Assembly: GCA_964371075.1 (NCBI GenBank)
Contig: CAYJKN010000001.1
Location: 744,001 to 808,000 of the forward strand
DNA from: UTCHB3 sp964371075
GTDB lineage: Bacteria; Bacteroidota; Ignavibacteria; Ignavibacteriales; Ignavibacteriaceae
DNA: 64,000 nucleotides
Reading direction: 5' to 3'
This document shows positions 1 to 7,593 of the stretch, in pieces. The stretch's first letter is position 1. Each line of letters starts with the position of its first letter. The position numbers and the translations under genes are program-made. The notes under the pieces were generated by a model. The model was not told the origin of the DNA. It did not search any database and was given only the letters and a program-made list of their open reading frames with translations.

Positions 1-107
1 GGCAGCAGAAAAAGAGTACTTAGCAAACTCCTCTTCCCCTCTTTGATCTTTTCGGGTACAAGAGGCCTGTCATAGACTTCATCAATTGAATATTTGTATG
101 TAAGCAT
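1..107 (-). CDS. 5' end of an unknown protein (cut by window edge)
   Basis: An open frame runs off the left edge on the minus strand and starts at an ATG read at 107-105. The 35 visible residues begin MLTYKYSIDEVYDRPLV, continue with a short charged stretch and end in a hydrophobic run (LLSTLFLL), which could be the start of a membrane segment. No clear Shine-Dalgarno sequence precedes the ATG, but many genes here lack one. I do not recognise the family. Codon choice looks like that of the neighbouring genes. It may be a chance frame. Confidence 0.4.
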   Translation of the reverse strand, partial: MLTYKYSIDEVYDRPLVPEKIKEGKRSLLSTLFLL

Positions 108-324
108 TTATATATACTTTTTGTTATTAAACATAATTATTCGCTTCAACCGGGTAGTCCGGTATACACAATGGATCAAATTTAGCTATCGAATTTTTAC
201 GCAAATTACCGGAAAATTACAAACCGGAAAAGGCGCAAAAATTAGCTGATCATATATGATTGGGGATTTTGATAGATATAGAGTGGTTCTATTAGAATAG
301 GTTACGATTACGGGGTAAAAAAGT

Positions 325-412
325 GGAAAGCGAGCTTTTGCTTCGAAAAGCAATAAAAAACTCAGTAGATCTTTTCCCTCACTAACTAAAATTTCTGTTA
401 GCGTCGCTTTCC
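325..412. other. Possible branched structured element
   Basis: A 9-nt inverted repeat GGAAAGCGA (325-333) / TCGCTTTCC (404-412) encloses two smaller hairpins: GCTTTT-GCTTCG-AAAAGC (334-351) and a CTAAC / GTTAG stem in the second half, ending just before the closing strand. Together they could fold into a three-way junction in RNA. It has no T-run, no CCA end and no tRNA T-arm motif. It could be a small RNA, a leader element or a mobile-element remnant. The pairing is visible directly; any function is unknown. Confidence 0.3.
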
Positions 413-552
413 GGATATAAAATAGTGTAATCTAAAAGAGAAAATACCTCCGTTATTTGTTGAATGTTTCCAGTTAACTAAACCTCACATAACCTGAGCG
501 AAACATACACAATAATTTGTTTAAAGTCAATAGGTTGGAAAAATTTTTTTTC

Positions 553-696
553 AAGAACTTCGGAACCTCAGAATCTCAGAACCTAGGAACTTCAGTAACC
601 GGAGTTTCGGAACCTCATAACCTAGGAATTGCAGTAACTCTAATGTCTGAGGCTCTGAATCACTGAAGCTCTGGTGTTCTGAAACTCTGAATTTCT
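553..696. repeat. Tract of 18 degenerate octamers in two opposed halves
   Basis: The stretch tiles exactly as eighteen 8-nt units without a gap. The first half follows a consensus near CAGAACCT (CGGAACCT, CAGAATCT, CAGAACCT, AGGAACTT). The last seven units follow GAAGCTCT or GAGGCTCT, which resembles the reverse complement of the first consensus. The tract could therefore fold into a long imperfect hairpin. It lies 42 nt before ppk and is non-coding. Confidence 0.75.
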
Positions 697-737
697 CCCC
701 TTTTCTTTGTATATTTATGGTTTAAATAAAATGAACT

Positions 738-2852
738 ATGAAAAGAAAAGACCGACTAAAAGACCAGATTAAAAAATATTTTGTTCCTGAAAATTTTATT
801 AACAGGGACTTAAGCTGGATAGAATTCAACAAACGGGTTCTCGAGGAAGCGCTGCACCCAAGCTTGCCATTACTCGAAAGAATCAAGTTTATTTCGATAT
901 TCTGTTCCAATCTTGATGAATTCTACATGATCCGTGTTTCAGGTATAAAAGAACAGATCGCTGCCAACATCGCTGAGATTACGATTGATGGTTACACTCC
1001 TCAAAAAACTCTTCATGAGATAGAAAAAAGGACACAACCACTTGTTTCAGATTTGATTGAATATTGGCACCATGTTATAGTCCCCGAACTTGAGCAACAC
1101 GATGTAGTGCTTACAACAATTGACAAACTTACCTCCGGCGAAAGAGCAAAACTGAATCGCTACTTTGAGGAGCAGATTTATCCGGTCTTAACTCCCCTTG
1201 CGTTTGATCCGAGCAGGCCTTTTCCTTATATTTCAAATTTGTCGTTGAGTCTGGCGGTAACTATTAAAGACACTGACGGCGATATGCAGTTTGCCCGTGT
1301 TAAAGTACCCGGACTTCTCCCCCGTCTCCTCAGGATAGATGAAATTTTGCAGCATCCCGGAGAAAACGGAAACAATTCAGAAATAAAAATTATCTGGCTT
1401 GAAGATTTGATTAAAGCCAACATTCACCGTCTTTTTCCAAAAATGAAAATTCTCGACACTTTTGCATTCAGAATTACACGCGATACTGATATCGAGATAC
1501 AAGAGGACGAAGCTGACGATTTGCTCGAGATGATTGAAGAAAACATCAGACAAAGGATGTTTGGAAATGTTGTTCGTCTCGAAGTTGAAAAAGATATGCC
1601 GCAGTATATGCTCGACACGATCATTACCAATCTTGAGCTTTCAAAACAAGAGGTACAATCACTTCGTGCACCACTTGGTCTTAGTGGTGTAATGAGCCTC
1701 TATTCACTTCCTCTTCACCTGGTTAAGGATAAACCTTACTTGCCGAAGTTACCAAAAGTGTTCGAAGAAGAGAAAAACATCTTTCAGATAATAAAAAAAA
1801 GGGATGTCCTGTTACATCATCCCTATGATTCCTTTAAACCGGTAATCGATTTTATCAAACAGGCATCGGTTGATCCCGATGTTTTAGCGATCAAACAAAC
1901 GCTTTACCGTGTCGGGAAAAACTCTCAGGTAATTGATGCTTTAATTGAAGCCGCTGAGAACAGGAAACAGGTTGCTGTTCTGGTGGAATTAAAAGCAAGA
2001 TTTGATGAAGAGAATAACATTTATTGGGCAAAACGGCTTGAAGATGTAGGTGTGCATGTTGTTTATGGTCTGGTGGGACTAAAAACTCACGCGAAAATGA
2101 CGCTTGTAGTGAGAAAAGAACAAGACAAACTCGCCCGTTATGTTCATGTCGGAACCGGAAATTACAACTCTTCTACGGCAAAATTATATACGGATATCGG
2201 TCTTTTTACAGCGAATGAAGACATCTGCACAGATGTAAGCGATATTTTCAACTATCTAACAGGTTTTAGTGCACAAAAAGATTTTAAACAAGTTGCGGTG
2301 GCACCGATAAACCTGCGGGCAAAACTGGAACACCTGATTTGCAGAGAAATTGCCAATGCAAAAGAGGGTAAGGAGGGAAGAATTATAATCAAATTAAATT
2401 CTCTCGTTGATCCTGAATTGATAGCATATCTCTACGAAGCCTCCAATGCGGGAGTTATTATAGACCTGATAGTAAGAGGCATTTGTTGTCTTACCCCCGG
2501 TCTCCCTGGGGTATCTGAGAATATCAGGGTGAGAAGCATAGTAGGTAAATTCCTCGAACATTCAAGAATATTCTATTTCCTGAATGGTGGCGAGGATGAA
2601 ATTTTTATCAGCAGCGCTGACATCATGCAAAGAAATCTTGACAGACGCGTTGAACTTATGACACCTGTCTTTGACAAGGAAATCAAAAATTACCTGCGGA
2701 ATTCCATCCTTGAAGTATATCTTCATGATAACGTTAAAGCCAGAATCCTTGCAGCTGACAAATCCTACTCTTATGCACCACAGCACAACATTGAAGAAAT
2801 TAACTCGCAGGAGTGGCTGATGAACCAACAATTTGAATATCCAAACTATTAG
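738..2852 (+). CDS. ppk1: Polyphosphate kinase 1
   Basis: Transfers the terminal phosphate of ATP to inorganic polyphosphate, reversibly; normally a membrane-associated oligomer. The 704-residue length is typical of the family. The N-terminal domain opens with NRDLSWIEFNKRVLEEA. The two phospholipase-D-like catalytic domains carry KQTLYRVGKNS, the active-site histidine in KTHAKM (H451), the loop HVGTGNYNSSTAKLYTD and the second conserved histidine in FLEHSRIFYF (H608). All key parts are present. A long non-coding leader with octamer repeats precedes it, and the Mrp gene follows after 8 nt, suggesting co-transcription. Confidence 0.97.
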   Translation: MKRKDRLKDQIKKYFVPENFINRDLSWIEFNKRVLEEALHPSLPLLERIKFISIFCSNLDEFYMIRVSGIKEQIAANIAEITIDGYTPQKTLHEIEKRTQPLVSDLIEYWHHVIVPELEQHDVVLTTIDKLTSGERAKLNRYFEEQIYPVLTPLAFDPSRPFPYISNLSLSLAVTIKDTDGDMQFARVKVPGLLPRLLRIDEILQHPGENGNNSEIKIIWLEDLIKANIHRLFPKMKILDTFAFRITRDTDIEIQEDEADDLLEMIEENIRQRMFGNVVRLEVEKDMPQYMLDTIITNLELSKQEVQSLRAPLGLSGVMSLYSLPLHLVKDKPYLPKLPKVFEEEKNIFQIIKKRDVLLHHPYDSFKPVIDFIKQASVDPDVLAIKQTLYRVGKNSQVIDALIEAAENRKQVAVLVELKARFDEENNIYWAKRLEDVGVHVVYGLVGLKTHAKMTLVVRKEQDKLARYVHVGTGNYNSSTAKLYTDIGLFTANEDICTDVSDIFNYLTGFSAQKDFKQVAVAPINLRAKLEHLICREIANAKEGKEGRIIIKLNSLVDPELIAYLYEASNAGVIIDLIVRGICCLTPGLPGVSENIRVRSIVGKFLEHSRIFYFLNGGEDEIFISSADIMQRNLDRRVELMTPVFDKEIKNYLRNSILEVYLHDNVKARILAADKSYSYAPQHNIEEINSQEWLMNQQFEYPNY

Positions 2853-2860
2853 AGGAATTA

Positions 2861-3970
2861 ATGGCAATAACTAAAGAGCAAATATTAAATGCTTTGACTA
2901 CGGTGAATGATCCTGATCTTAAAAAAGACCTTGTAACCCTAAATATGATTGATAAACTGACGGTTGATGGTAACAACATCTCTTTTGATGTTGTGCTCAC
3001 CACACCGGCTTGTCCACTTAAAGAAAAAATTAAAAAAGATTGTGAAAATGCAATCAAAGAGATGGTGCCCGGAGCAAACATCCTTAATATAAACATGACT
3101 TCCAATGTAACTTCATTTGCATTTAAGAAAAATTCGGGTGGTTTTCTCGACAATGTTAAAAACACTATCGCAATTGCAAGTGGCAAGGGTGGAGTTGGGA
3201 AAAGCACTGTCGCAGTAAACCTCGCAGTTTCTCTCGCACTTGAAGGGGCAAAAGTTGGGTTGATAGATGCAGATATTTATGGACCTTCAATTCCCCTGAT
3301 GCTTGGTATAAACGAAAGACCACTCGTAAGAGAAGTTGCCGGGAAGATTAGAATTCAGCCCCTTGTAAAATTTGGCATCCAATTGATGTCCATCGGATTT
3401 CTGGTCGAAGAAAATTCTCCTGTAATCTGGAGAGGTCCCATGGCAAGTGGTGCTGTAAGACAATTCCTTACCGATGTTGACTGGGACGATCTCGACTATC
3501 TCCTTTTTGATATGCCTCCTGGAACCGGAGATATTCAACTTACACTTTGTCAGACTATTCCATTAACGGGAGCTGTTATAGTAACAACGCCTCAGGAAGT
3601 CTCATTAGTGGATGCAAGAAAAGCCGCCGGTATGTTCGAAAGAGTAAATGTACCTGTTTTGGGTGTGGTCGAAAATATGAGCTATTTTATTGCCCCTGAT
3701 ACTAATATCAGATATGATATATTTGGAAATGGTGGTGGTGAAAGACTTGCAAACGAGTGTAACACTACTTTCCTTGGGTCGATTCCAATTGATCCAAGAA
3801 TCAGAGTAGGCGGCGACAAAGGCATCCCGGTTGTCTATGATATCCCCGACTCACACGAAGCTGACATCATAACAAATATTTCAAAGAATTTAGCTGCACA
3901 GATTTCGATTGCAAACAACAATTCCGCGGATAACAAATTGGAGATAATTTTAAGCGACGATGACGAATAG
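2861..3970 (+). CDS. Mrp/NBP35-family Fe-S cluster carrier ATPase
   Basis: A cytosolic P-loop ATPase that carries and delivers iron-sulfur clusters. Residues 1-90 form a MIP18/DUF59-type domain (NDPDLKKDLVTLNMI, then TTPACPLK). The ATPase domain has the deviant Walker A motif GKGGVGKS at 108-115, switch-type DADIYGPS at 136-143 and a Walker B-like LLFDMPPGTGD at 214-224. In canonical ApbC/Mrp proteins a CxxC motif follows VENMSYF and binds the bridging cluster. Here that site reads IAPDT (277-281), with no cysteines. AGAGGAATT just before the ATG supports the start. The gene overlaps nfu by 11 nt, so the two are probably translated together. Confidence 0.93.
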   Translation: MAITKEQILNALTTVNDPDLKKDLVTLNMIDKLTVDGNNISFDVVLTTPACPLKEKIKKDCENAIKEMVPGANILNINMTSNVTSFAFKKNSGGFLDNVKNTIAIASGKGGVGKSTVAVNLAVSLALEGAKVGLIDADIYGPSIPLMLGINERPLVREVAGKIRIQPLVKFGIQLMSIGFLVEENSPVIWRGPMASGAVRQFLTDVDWDDLDYLLFDMPPGTGDIQLTLCQTIPLTGAVIVTTPQEVSLVDARKAAGMFERVNVPVLGVVENMSYFIAPDTNIRYDIFGNGGGERLANECNTTFLGSIPIDPRIRVGGDKGIPVVYDIPDSHEADIITNISKNLAAQISIANNNSADNKLEIILSDDDE

Positions 3971-4196
3971 CCAAAATCAAAAAATTTTAGATGCTCTTGA
4001 TAAGATAAGACCTTATCTTAAGGCGGATGGTGGTGATATTGAGTTGGTTAATGTCACTCCTGACGGCATTGTTGAAGTAAGACTTACAGGGGCATGCAGT
4101 TCGTGCCCCATGTCTCAGATGACTTTAAGAGCCGGCGTGGAAAGAGCTATTGTAAGAGAAGTGCCCGGAATAAGGAGAGTCGAAGCCGTAGCCTGA
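3960..4196 (+). CDS. NifU-like C-terminal domain Fe-S scaffold (Nfu)
   Basis: A 78-residue stand-alone NifU C-terminal domain that assembles or hands on 4Fe-4S clusters in the cytosol. It has the family pattern KIRPYLKADGGDIELV followed by the cluster-binding CSSCPMS (CxxC) and TLRAGVERAI. The start codon lies inside the end of the Mrp gene. The overlap fits a cluster-transfer pair: Nfu as scaffold, Mrp as carrier. Confidence 0.95.
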   Translation: MTNSQNQKILDALDKIRPYLKADGGDIELVNVTPDGIVEVRLTGACSSCPMSQMTLRAGVERAIVREVPGIRRVEAVA

Positions 4197-4257
4197 CCGT
4201 AGGGAACTGATTTCATCTATTATTGGTTACTAAACTATACCAACAAATTGCGACAAG

Positions 4258-4893
4258 ATGATCAAAGAAGTTTACTACTGGGACTATTTTAACTCCCTGC
4301 TCAAAGGTGATAAACATCACTGCAAGGAGATTGTCGTTTCGCTTCTCGAAGACGGAACAGATATCAAAGAGATTTATATAGAGCTGTTACAAAAATCTCT
4401 TTATAGGATCGGAAAAATGTGGGAAGATGGAAACATTTCGATCGCTGAAGAACATATAGCCTCCAAGATTACCGAATATCTGATTGATATCTCAATACAG
4501 TATGCAAAGCAGTCTGAACCATCGGGGAAAAGTTTGCTTTTAACTTGCATCGACAAAGAATTCCACGATCTGGGTGCCAGAATGGTCGTAAATCTGTTTG
4601 AGATTCATGGTTGGAAAACCATATTTCCTGGAGCTAATACACCTAAAAAAGAGGTTTTGAATATGATAGAGGTCCACAAACCCGATGTGGTTGGTATCTC
4701 TTTTAGCCTCTATATTAACTATGTAAGATTTTTTGAACTTGTTGACTGTATCAAGTCAAATTTCCCGAATCAACCTGTTTTGATCGGGGGACAAGGCCTC
4801 GCAAATGATTATTCAAACAAGTTATCGAATTTTTCGAATACAACTTATGTCCGTTCAATTGATGAATTGGAAGAATACATAAAATCTTTTTAA
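4258..4893 (+). CDS. Cobalamin-binding domain protein
   Basis: A 211-residue protein with the two-part B12 module found in methionine synthase and in CarH/LitR-type regulators. Residues 1-85 form the helical cap domain. The Rossmann-like domain carries DKEFHDLGARM, matching the D-x-H-x-x-G signature whose histidine ligates cobalt, then PGANTPKKEVL and the nucleotide-loop region VLIGGQGL. No DNA-binding or catalytic domain is attached, so it may sense B12 (possibly light-dependent) or be a corrinoid carrier. It begins 61 nt after nfu and is followed by a strong terminator. Confidence 0.85.
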   Translation: MIKEVYYWDYFNSLLKGDKHHCKEIVVSLLEDGTDIKEIYIELLQKSLYRIGKMWEDGNISIAEEHIASKITEYLIDISIQYAKQSEPSGKSLLLTCIDKEFHDLGARMVVNLFEIHGWKTIFPGANTPKKEVLNMIEVHKPDVVGISFSLYINYVRFFELVDCIKSNFPNQPVLIGGQGLANDYSNKLSNFSNTTYVRSIDELEEYIKSF

Positions 4894-4909
4894 GAAATTT
4901 TTGGTTTTA

Positions 4910-4936
4910 AAAGCCCCGCCGTTAAAGCGGGGCTTT
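4910..4936 (+). terminator. Rho-independent terminator
   Basis: A perfect 10-bp stem, AAAGCCCCGC / GCGGGGCTTT, with a 7-nt loop, 17 nt after the stop of the cobalamin-binding gene. A weak T-rich tail follows (actatttt). It ends the ppk-to-B12 transcript and insulates the Mla operon. Confidence 0.85.
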
Positions 4937-4987
4937 ACTATTTTAAACTGAATTTAATTTATTTTTTTAATATCAATAAATTATTGT

Positions 4988-4995
4988 TAAATTTG
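4988..4995 (+). promoter_or_regulatory. Candidate -7 element of the Mla operon promoter
   Basis: TAAATTTG matches the Bacteroidota -7 consensus TAnnTTTG and lies 42 nt before the permease start, just after the upstream terminator. No good TTTG -33 box is visible 19-21 nt upstream, so the call is tentative. Confidence 0.35.
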
Positions 4996-5036
4996 GTTTT
5001 ACACATTCGATATCTTCAACCAGGATTTAATATCAA

Positions 5037-5798
5037 ATGGTACCCGGCTTAAGCAATCTGAATTTTTTTAATTTTCTTGTCTCTGTTGTGAGTGAATTTA
5101 TCTCACGACGGGAAATTAAACACCTTACCTATAATGTTGTGTACCGACAGATTCTTTTTACCGGTTTTGAAGCTCTCTCTATAATCACTCTTTCTGCGGT
5201 TGCCGTGGGAGCCGTAATTATTATTCAGGGAAACTCCGTTCTCTCAAATTTTTCCCAGAGTCCGATGTATTATAACATCCTGGTGGCAATTATCCCCCGT
5301 GAAATGGGTGCACTATTAACAGCTCTCATTGTTATAGCACGTTCGGGAACCGCAATTTCCACAGAGCTTGGGAACATGAATATTAACAATGAAACCCTCG
5401 CTATCTACTCGTTTGGGATCTCTCCCATTGCTTATCTCGCAGTGCCCAGAGTATTAGGCATGACCATTTCCGTGGTCAGTCTTAGTATCTATTTTAATGT
5501 TGCTGCTTTCACCAGTAGCTGGTTTGTAAGTTTTTTGACCGATGCCATAATCCCCTCCCAGTTTTTATTTGATCTCTTTTCTGCTTTAACAATAACCGAC
5601 CTCATGATGGGTGTGATCAAATCGGGGTTGTTTGGTTTTTTTGGAGGAGTTATTGCATGTTATCATGGATTCAAAGTTCAGAGCGCAATTACCGAAGTTC
5701 CACAACGCACAATCAAAACAGTGGTTAACTCCGTTTCGAGTCTCGTTCTTCTTGATATTTTAGTAACAGCATTGTTTTATCTCTACCTCTATGACTAA
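5037..5798 (+). CDS. mlaE: MlaE/YrbE-type lipid transport permease
   Basis: Inner-membrane permease of an MCE-type phospholipid transport system. The 253 residues are the usual MlaE length, with an amphipathic N-terminus, about five or six hydrophobic segments and the family signature IIPREMGALLTALIVIARSGTAI around residues 83-105 (the region that contacts the ATPase and carries ExG). The gene is followed, with an 8-nt overlap, by an ATPase-like gene and then an MCE protein, the order expected of an Mla operon. Direction of lipid movement cannot be told from sequence. Confidence 0.92.
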   Translation: MVPGLSNLNFFNFLVSVVSEFISRREIKHLTYNVVYRQILFTGFEALSIITLSAVAVGAVIIIQGNSVLSNFSQSPMYYNILVAIIPREMGALLTALIVIARSGTAISTELGNMNINNETLAIYSFGISPIAYLAVPRVLGMTISVVSLSIYFNVAAFTSSWFVSFLTDAIIPSQFLFDLFSALTITDLMMGVIKSGLFGFFGGVIACYHGFKVQSAITEVPQRTIKTVVNSVSSLVLLDILVTALFYLYLYD

Positions 5799-6525
5799 CA
5801 TCGAATTAGTAAATATCGGATTCAGCCGTGATGGTGTTACTCTTTTTGATGAAGTAACAGTTGACCTTACAGGTTCACGGATAATAGCCATTGTTGCGGA
5901 TACAGAGGACACTGCTCATTCTTTGCTTCGAATAATTGCCGGATTTTTAAATCCCGACTCAGGTGATGTAATGTTTGCCGGGAAAAGTTTCTACGAAAGC
6001 AATGAAGAAGCGCGATCTATGATAATGAGGAGAAACAGTTATGTTTTTTATGCCGGCGGTCTTGTCTCAAACCTGTCAGTACTTGAAAACATAATGCTCC
6101 CCCTCGATTTCAGAAGGCATTTACTCTCTGACGAAGAAAAAATGGAGAAGGTAAAAAGTCTTGTTTCCTATTTTGAACTTACCCCTGAGATAATTAACAA
6201 AAGACCTTCTCAACTTTCGAGGACTGAGCTAAAGCTTATTAATTTTGTTAGAGGTTATGTAATTGAACCTGAAGCAATAATGATTGAATCCCCCTATTCT
6301 CGTGTGAATAAGAACTATGAAATGCTGATAGAAAACATTATATTAGAGAGTGCTTTTAAGAAGGATATTGTTCACCTCTTTTCGCAGGGATTTGAATCAG
6401 ATCTCATTGCTAAATCGGATTCAATTCTTGCAATTCATGGAGGAAAAGTGGCAATCTTTTCAAAAGCTGCCGGAACACATGATGAGTTTAATTTTACAGA
6501 ATTTTTCGAGAAAAAGCGAGTCTAA
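5791..6525 (+). CDS. MlaF-like ABC ATPase subunit with all nucleotide motifs degenerate
   Basis: A 244-residue protein whose length, position and fold-level pattern match the Mla ATPase. Examples are SLLRIIAGFLNPDSGDVMFAGKSF after the P-loop position and LSVLENIMLPL after the Q-loop position (positions 44-67 and 95-105; each is split here only for description). The chemistry is gone. The Walker A position reads ADTEDTAHS (36-44) with no glycines and no lysine. The Q-loop glutamine is Y87. The LSGGQ signature reads LSRTEL (142-147). Walker B and the catalytic glutamate read MIESP (164-168). The H-loop histidine is Q199. The frame is open and closely overlaps its neighbours, so it is unlikely to be a decaying pseudogene. 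It may act as a structural subunit or pair with an intact ATPase encoded elsewhere. Confidence 0.85.
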   Translation: MTNIELVNIGFSRDGVTLFDEVTVDLTGSRIIAIVADTEDTAHSLLRIIAGFLNPDSGDVMFAGKSFYESNEEARSMIMRRNSYVFYAGGLVSNLSVLENIMLPLDFRRHLLSDEEKMEKVKSLVSYFELTPEIINKRPSQLSRTELKLINFVRGYVIEPEAIMIESPYSRVNKNYEMLIENIILESAFKKDIVHLFSQGFESDLIAKSDSILAIHGGKVAIFSKAAGTHDEFNFTEFFEKKRV

Positions 6526-6531
6526 AGTTCA

Positions 6532-7593
6532 ATGTCGAAAATCCGTTATACAAAAATCCTGGTTCTTACTTTTGTTGCAATCGCCGTTATAGCGGTGGCG
6601 AGTCTTACTTTGTCAATCATGATCAGTGAAAAAGTTTTTTCAAATAAACTGAACTACAGAGCAAAATTCTCCGATGCAACAGGATTAAAAGGGAATGTCC
6701 CGGTAATTTTTAAGGGATTTAAAATCGGATATTTAAACAATCTTGAACTTGCCCCCGACAATAGTGTATATGGTGATCTCCATATTTATGTAGAATATGA
6801 AAACCTGATCCGCGAAAATTGTATCCTCTATAAAAATGCCAACTTTATCACCTCGGTTACAAGTATCCTTTTGCTTACCGGTCCGGGAGAGAGTAAACCT
6901 CTGCCAATTGGGAGGATAATACCCGGATTCGATACGAAGGAGGGTAAAATGATGCAACGGAAATTTGGTATCGAATACCAGGGTGAGGTTATCAACTCCT
7001 TTATGTTTAAGTTGGAATCGTTTCTGGAGGACTTGAATCCCCGAATCGCCGGCACAAGTGATACTGTCGAGTCACCTCTTATGGATACTTTCGAATCGCT
7101 TAATTCTGCACTTAAAAAAATGAATTCGATTATAACCAATGTGGATGAGACAGTTTCGATAGTTAAAGACGGGCTGAAACAGAGCAAAGGTGGTGCTTTT
7201 GGAGGACTCGCAAAGCTTGACGGACTAATGGGTGAACTACTGGTTACAACTAAAAGTGCCCAAAACTTAATGGTTACTCTTGATGAGACACTTGTAAACT
7301 ATAAAAAACCCGACAGTCTTGCTATTAAAATGATTGATCCAACGGGTGAGAATTTATTTAAACCGGTAAAAACTTCTCTCAATTCTATTAATGATCTTCT
7401 TCCTGAGATACACAAACTCTTAACCTATTCGAATGATCAAACAACAAATCTTTCTTTAATTCAGGAAAAGATTAAAAAAGTTCTCGATGACCTGAAAGTT
7501 ACTCTGGAAATAATTAACAAAAATCCTTTGATCAATCTCGGTACTGACGTTGGCGGGAAAAAAGTTGAACAGGGAAAGAAGAGACCAAGATGA
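6532..7593 (+). CDS. mlaD: MCE (MlaD-like) domain protein
   Basis: A 353-residue periplasmic lipid-binding subunit anchored by one N-terminal membrane helix (about residues 10-30). The MCE domain follows (about 38-115), with the typical FSDATGLKGNVPVIFKGFKI core. The C-terminal half is helical with repeated serine/lysine-rich heptad-like stretches, as in MCE proteins that form a tunnel or needle. It is longer than E. coli MlaD (183 aa). The gene starts 6 nt after the ATPase-like gene and overlaps the next by 4 nt. Confidence 0.9.
   Translation: MSKIRYTKILVLTFVAIAVIAVASLTLSIMISEKVFSNKLNYRAKFSDATGLKGNVPVIFKGFKIGYLNNLELAPDNSVYGDLHIYVEYENLIRENCILYKNANFITSVTSILLLTGPGESKPLPIGRIIPGFDTKEGKMMQRKFGIEYQGEVINSFMFKLESFLEDLNPRIAGTSDTVESPLMDTFESLNSALKKMNSIITNVDETVSIVKDGLKQSKGGAFGGLAKLDGLMGELLVTTKSAQNLMVTLDETLVNYKKPDSLAIKMIDPTGENLFKPVKTSLNSINDLLPEIHKLLTYSNDQTTNLSLIQEKIKKVLDDLKVTLEIINKNPLINLGTDVGGKKVEQGKKRPR

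Larger units (their letters stand above)
108..737. other. 630-nt non-coding region upstream of ppk
   Basis: I find no convincing coding frame here. The region holds a small hairpin at 149-163 (ACCGG / CCGGT), a perfect 12-nt palindrome ATCATATATGAT at 249-260, a possible branched structure at 325-412 and the octamer tract at 553-696. AT-rich spacers separate these parts. The polyphosphate kinase promoter should lie in the last part, but I see no full TTTG / TAnnTTTG pair. Confidence 0.6.

Noticed and set aside
325..412. tRNA-like cloverleaf
   Set aside because: No T-arm sequence, no CCA, no anticodon arm of the right length. Kept only as a possible branched element.
5791..6525. Frameshifted or decaying pseudogene
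   Set aside because: The frame is open over the full expected length, overlaps its neighbour normally and keeps family-like sequence between the lost motifs. A frameshift would have changed longer blocks.
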